Positions 5,941-5,952 of a DNA stretch of 5,952 nt are shown here, one piece after another. This DNA is from Hyphomicrobiales bacterium. Lineage in GTDB: Bacteria > Pseudomonadota > Alphaproteobacteria > Rhizobiales > Rhizobiaceae. A program made the position numbers and the translations under genes. The stretch's first letter is position 1. Each line of letters begins with the position of its first letter. The stretch lies in assembly GCA_011087745.1 (NCBI GenBank), contig JAALLB010000117.1:1-5952 (forward strand). Reading direction: 5' to 3'. Below the pieces are notes generated by a model, which worked only from the letters and a program-made list of their open reading frames with translations, did not search any database and had not been told where the DNA came from.

Positions 5941-5952
5941 GATATGATACGA

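Overview
The window looks like chromosome of an alphaproteobacterium, most likely of the Hyphomicrobiales (Rhizobiales) type, with a modest GC content (mid-40s percent by eye). The evidence is the gene set: a short type-2 ArgC, an alphaproteobacterial agmatinase with a DAHQD metal motif, a COX15/CtaA-type heme A synthase and a DUF2842 membrane protein. The order assignment rests on remembered family distribution, because no search could be run.

Layout, left to right. Positions 1-1311 hold a leftward two-gene unit. A HD-domain protein with the full ligand set of PhnZ/MIOX-type mixed-valent diiron oxygenases (703-1311) is followed with no gap by the N-terminal part of a cytoplasmic BisC-like molybdopterin S/N-oxide reductase (702 down to the left edge). 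The reductase reading frame is broken near position 160. A 110-bp divergent region (1312-1421) with two small inverted repeats separates this unit from a rightward pair, agmatinase speB (1422-2375) and argC (2447-3379). Heme A synthase ctaA (3376-4446, leftward, TTG start) converges on argC, and the two stop codons overlap by 4 nt. A DUF2842 gene (4595-4816, rightward) diverges from ctaA. It converges with a polysaccharide deacetylase gene (4813-5862, leftward), again with a 4-nt stop overlap. The last 90 bp carry the probable deacetylase promoter and a long inverted repeat.

Functions. argC (arginine synthesis) and speB (agmatine to putrescine plus urea) both belong to arginine/polyamine metabolism. 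ctaA makes heme A for aa3-type cytochrome oxidase, so the host respires aerobically. The deacetylase probably acts on an envelope or exopolysaccharide sugar. The least explained part is the diiron oxygenase/molybdoenzyme pair, whose substrate cannot be read from the sequence. Gene starts were revised in four places from Shine-Dalgarno and family evidence. There are no tRNA, rRNA, CRISPR or insertion-sequence features, and no gene-free stretch exceeds 150 bp.
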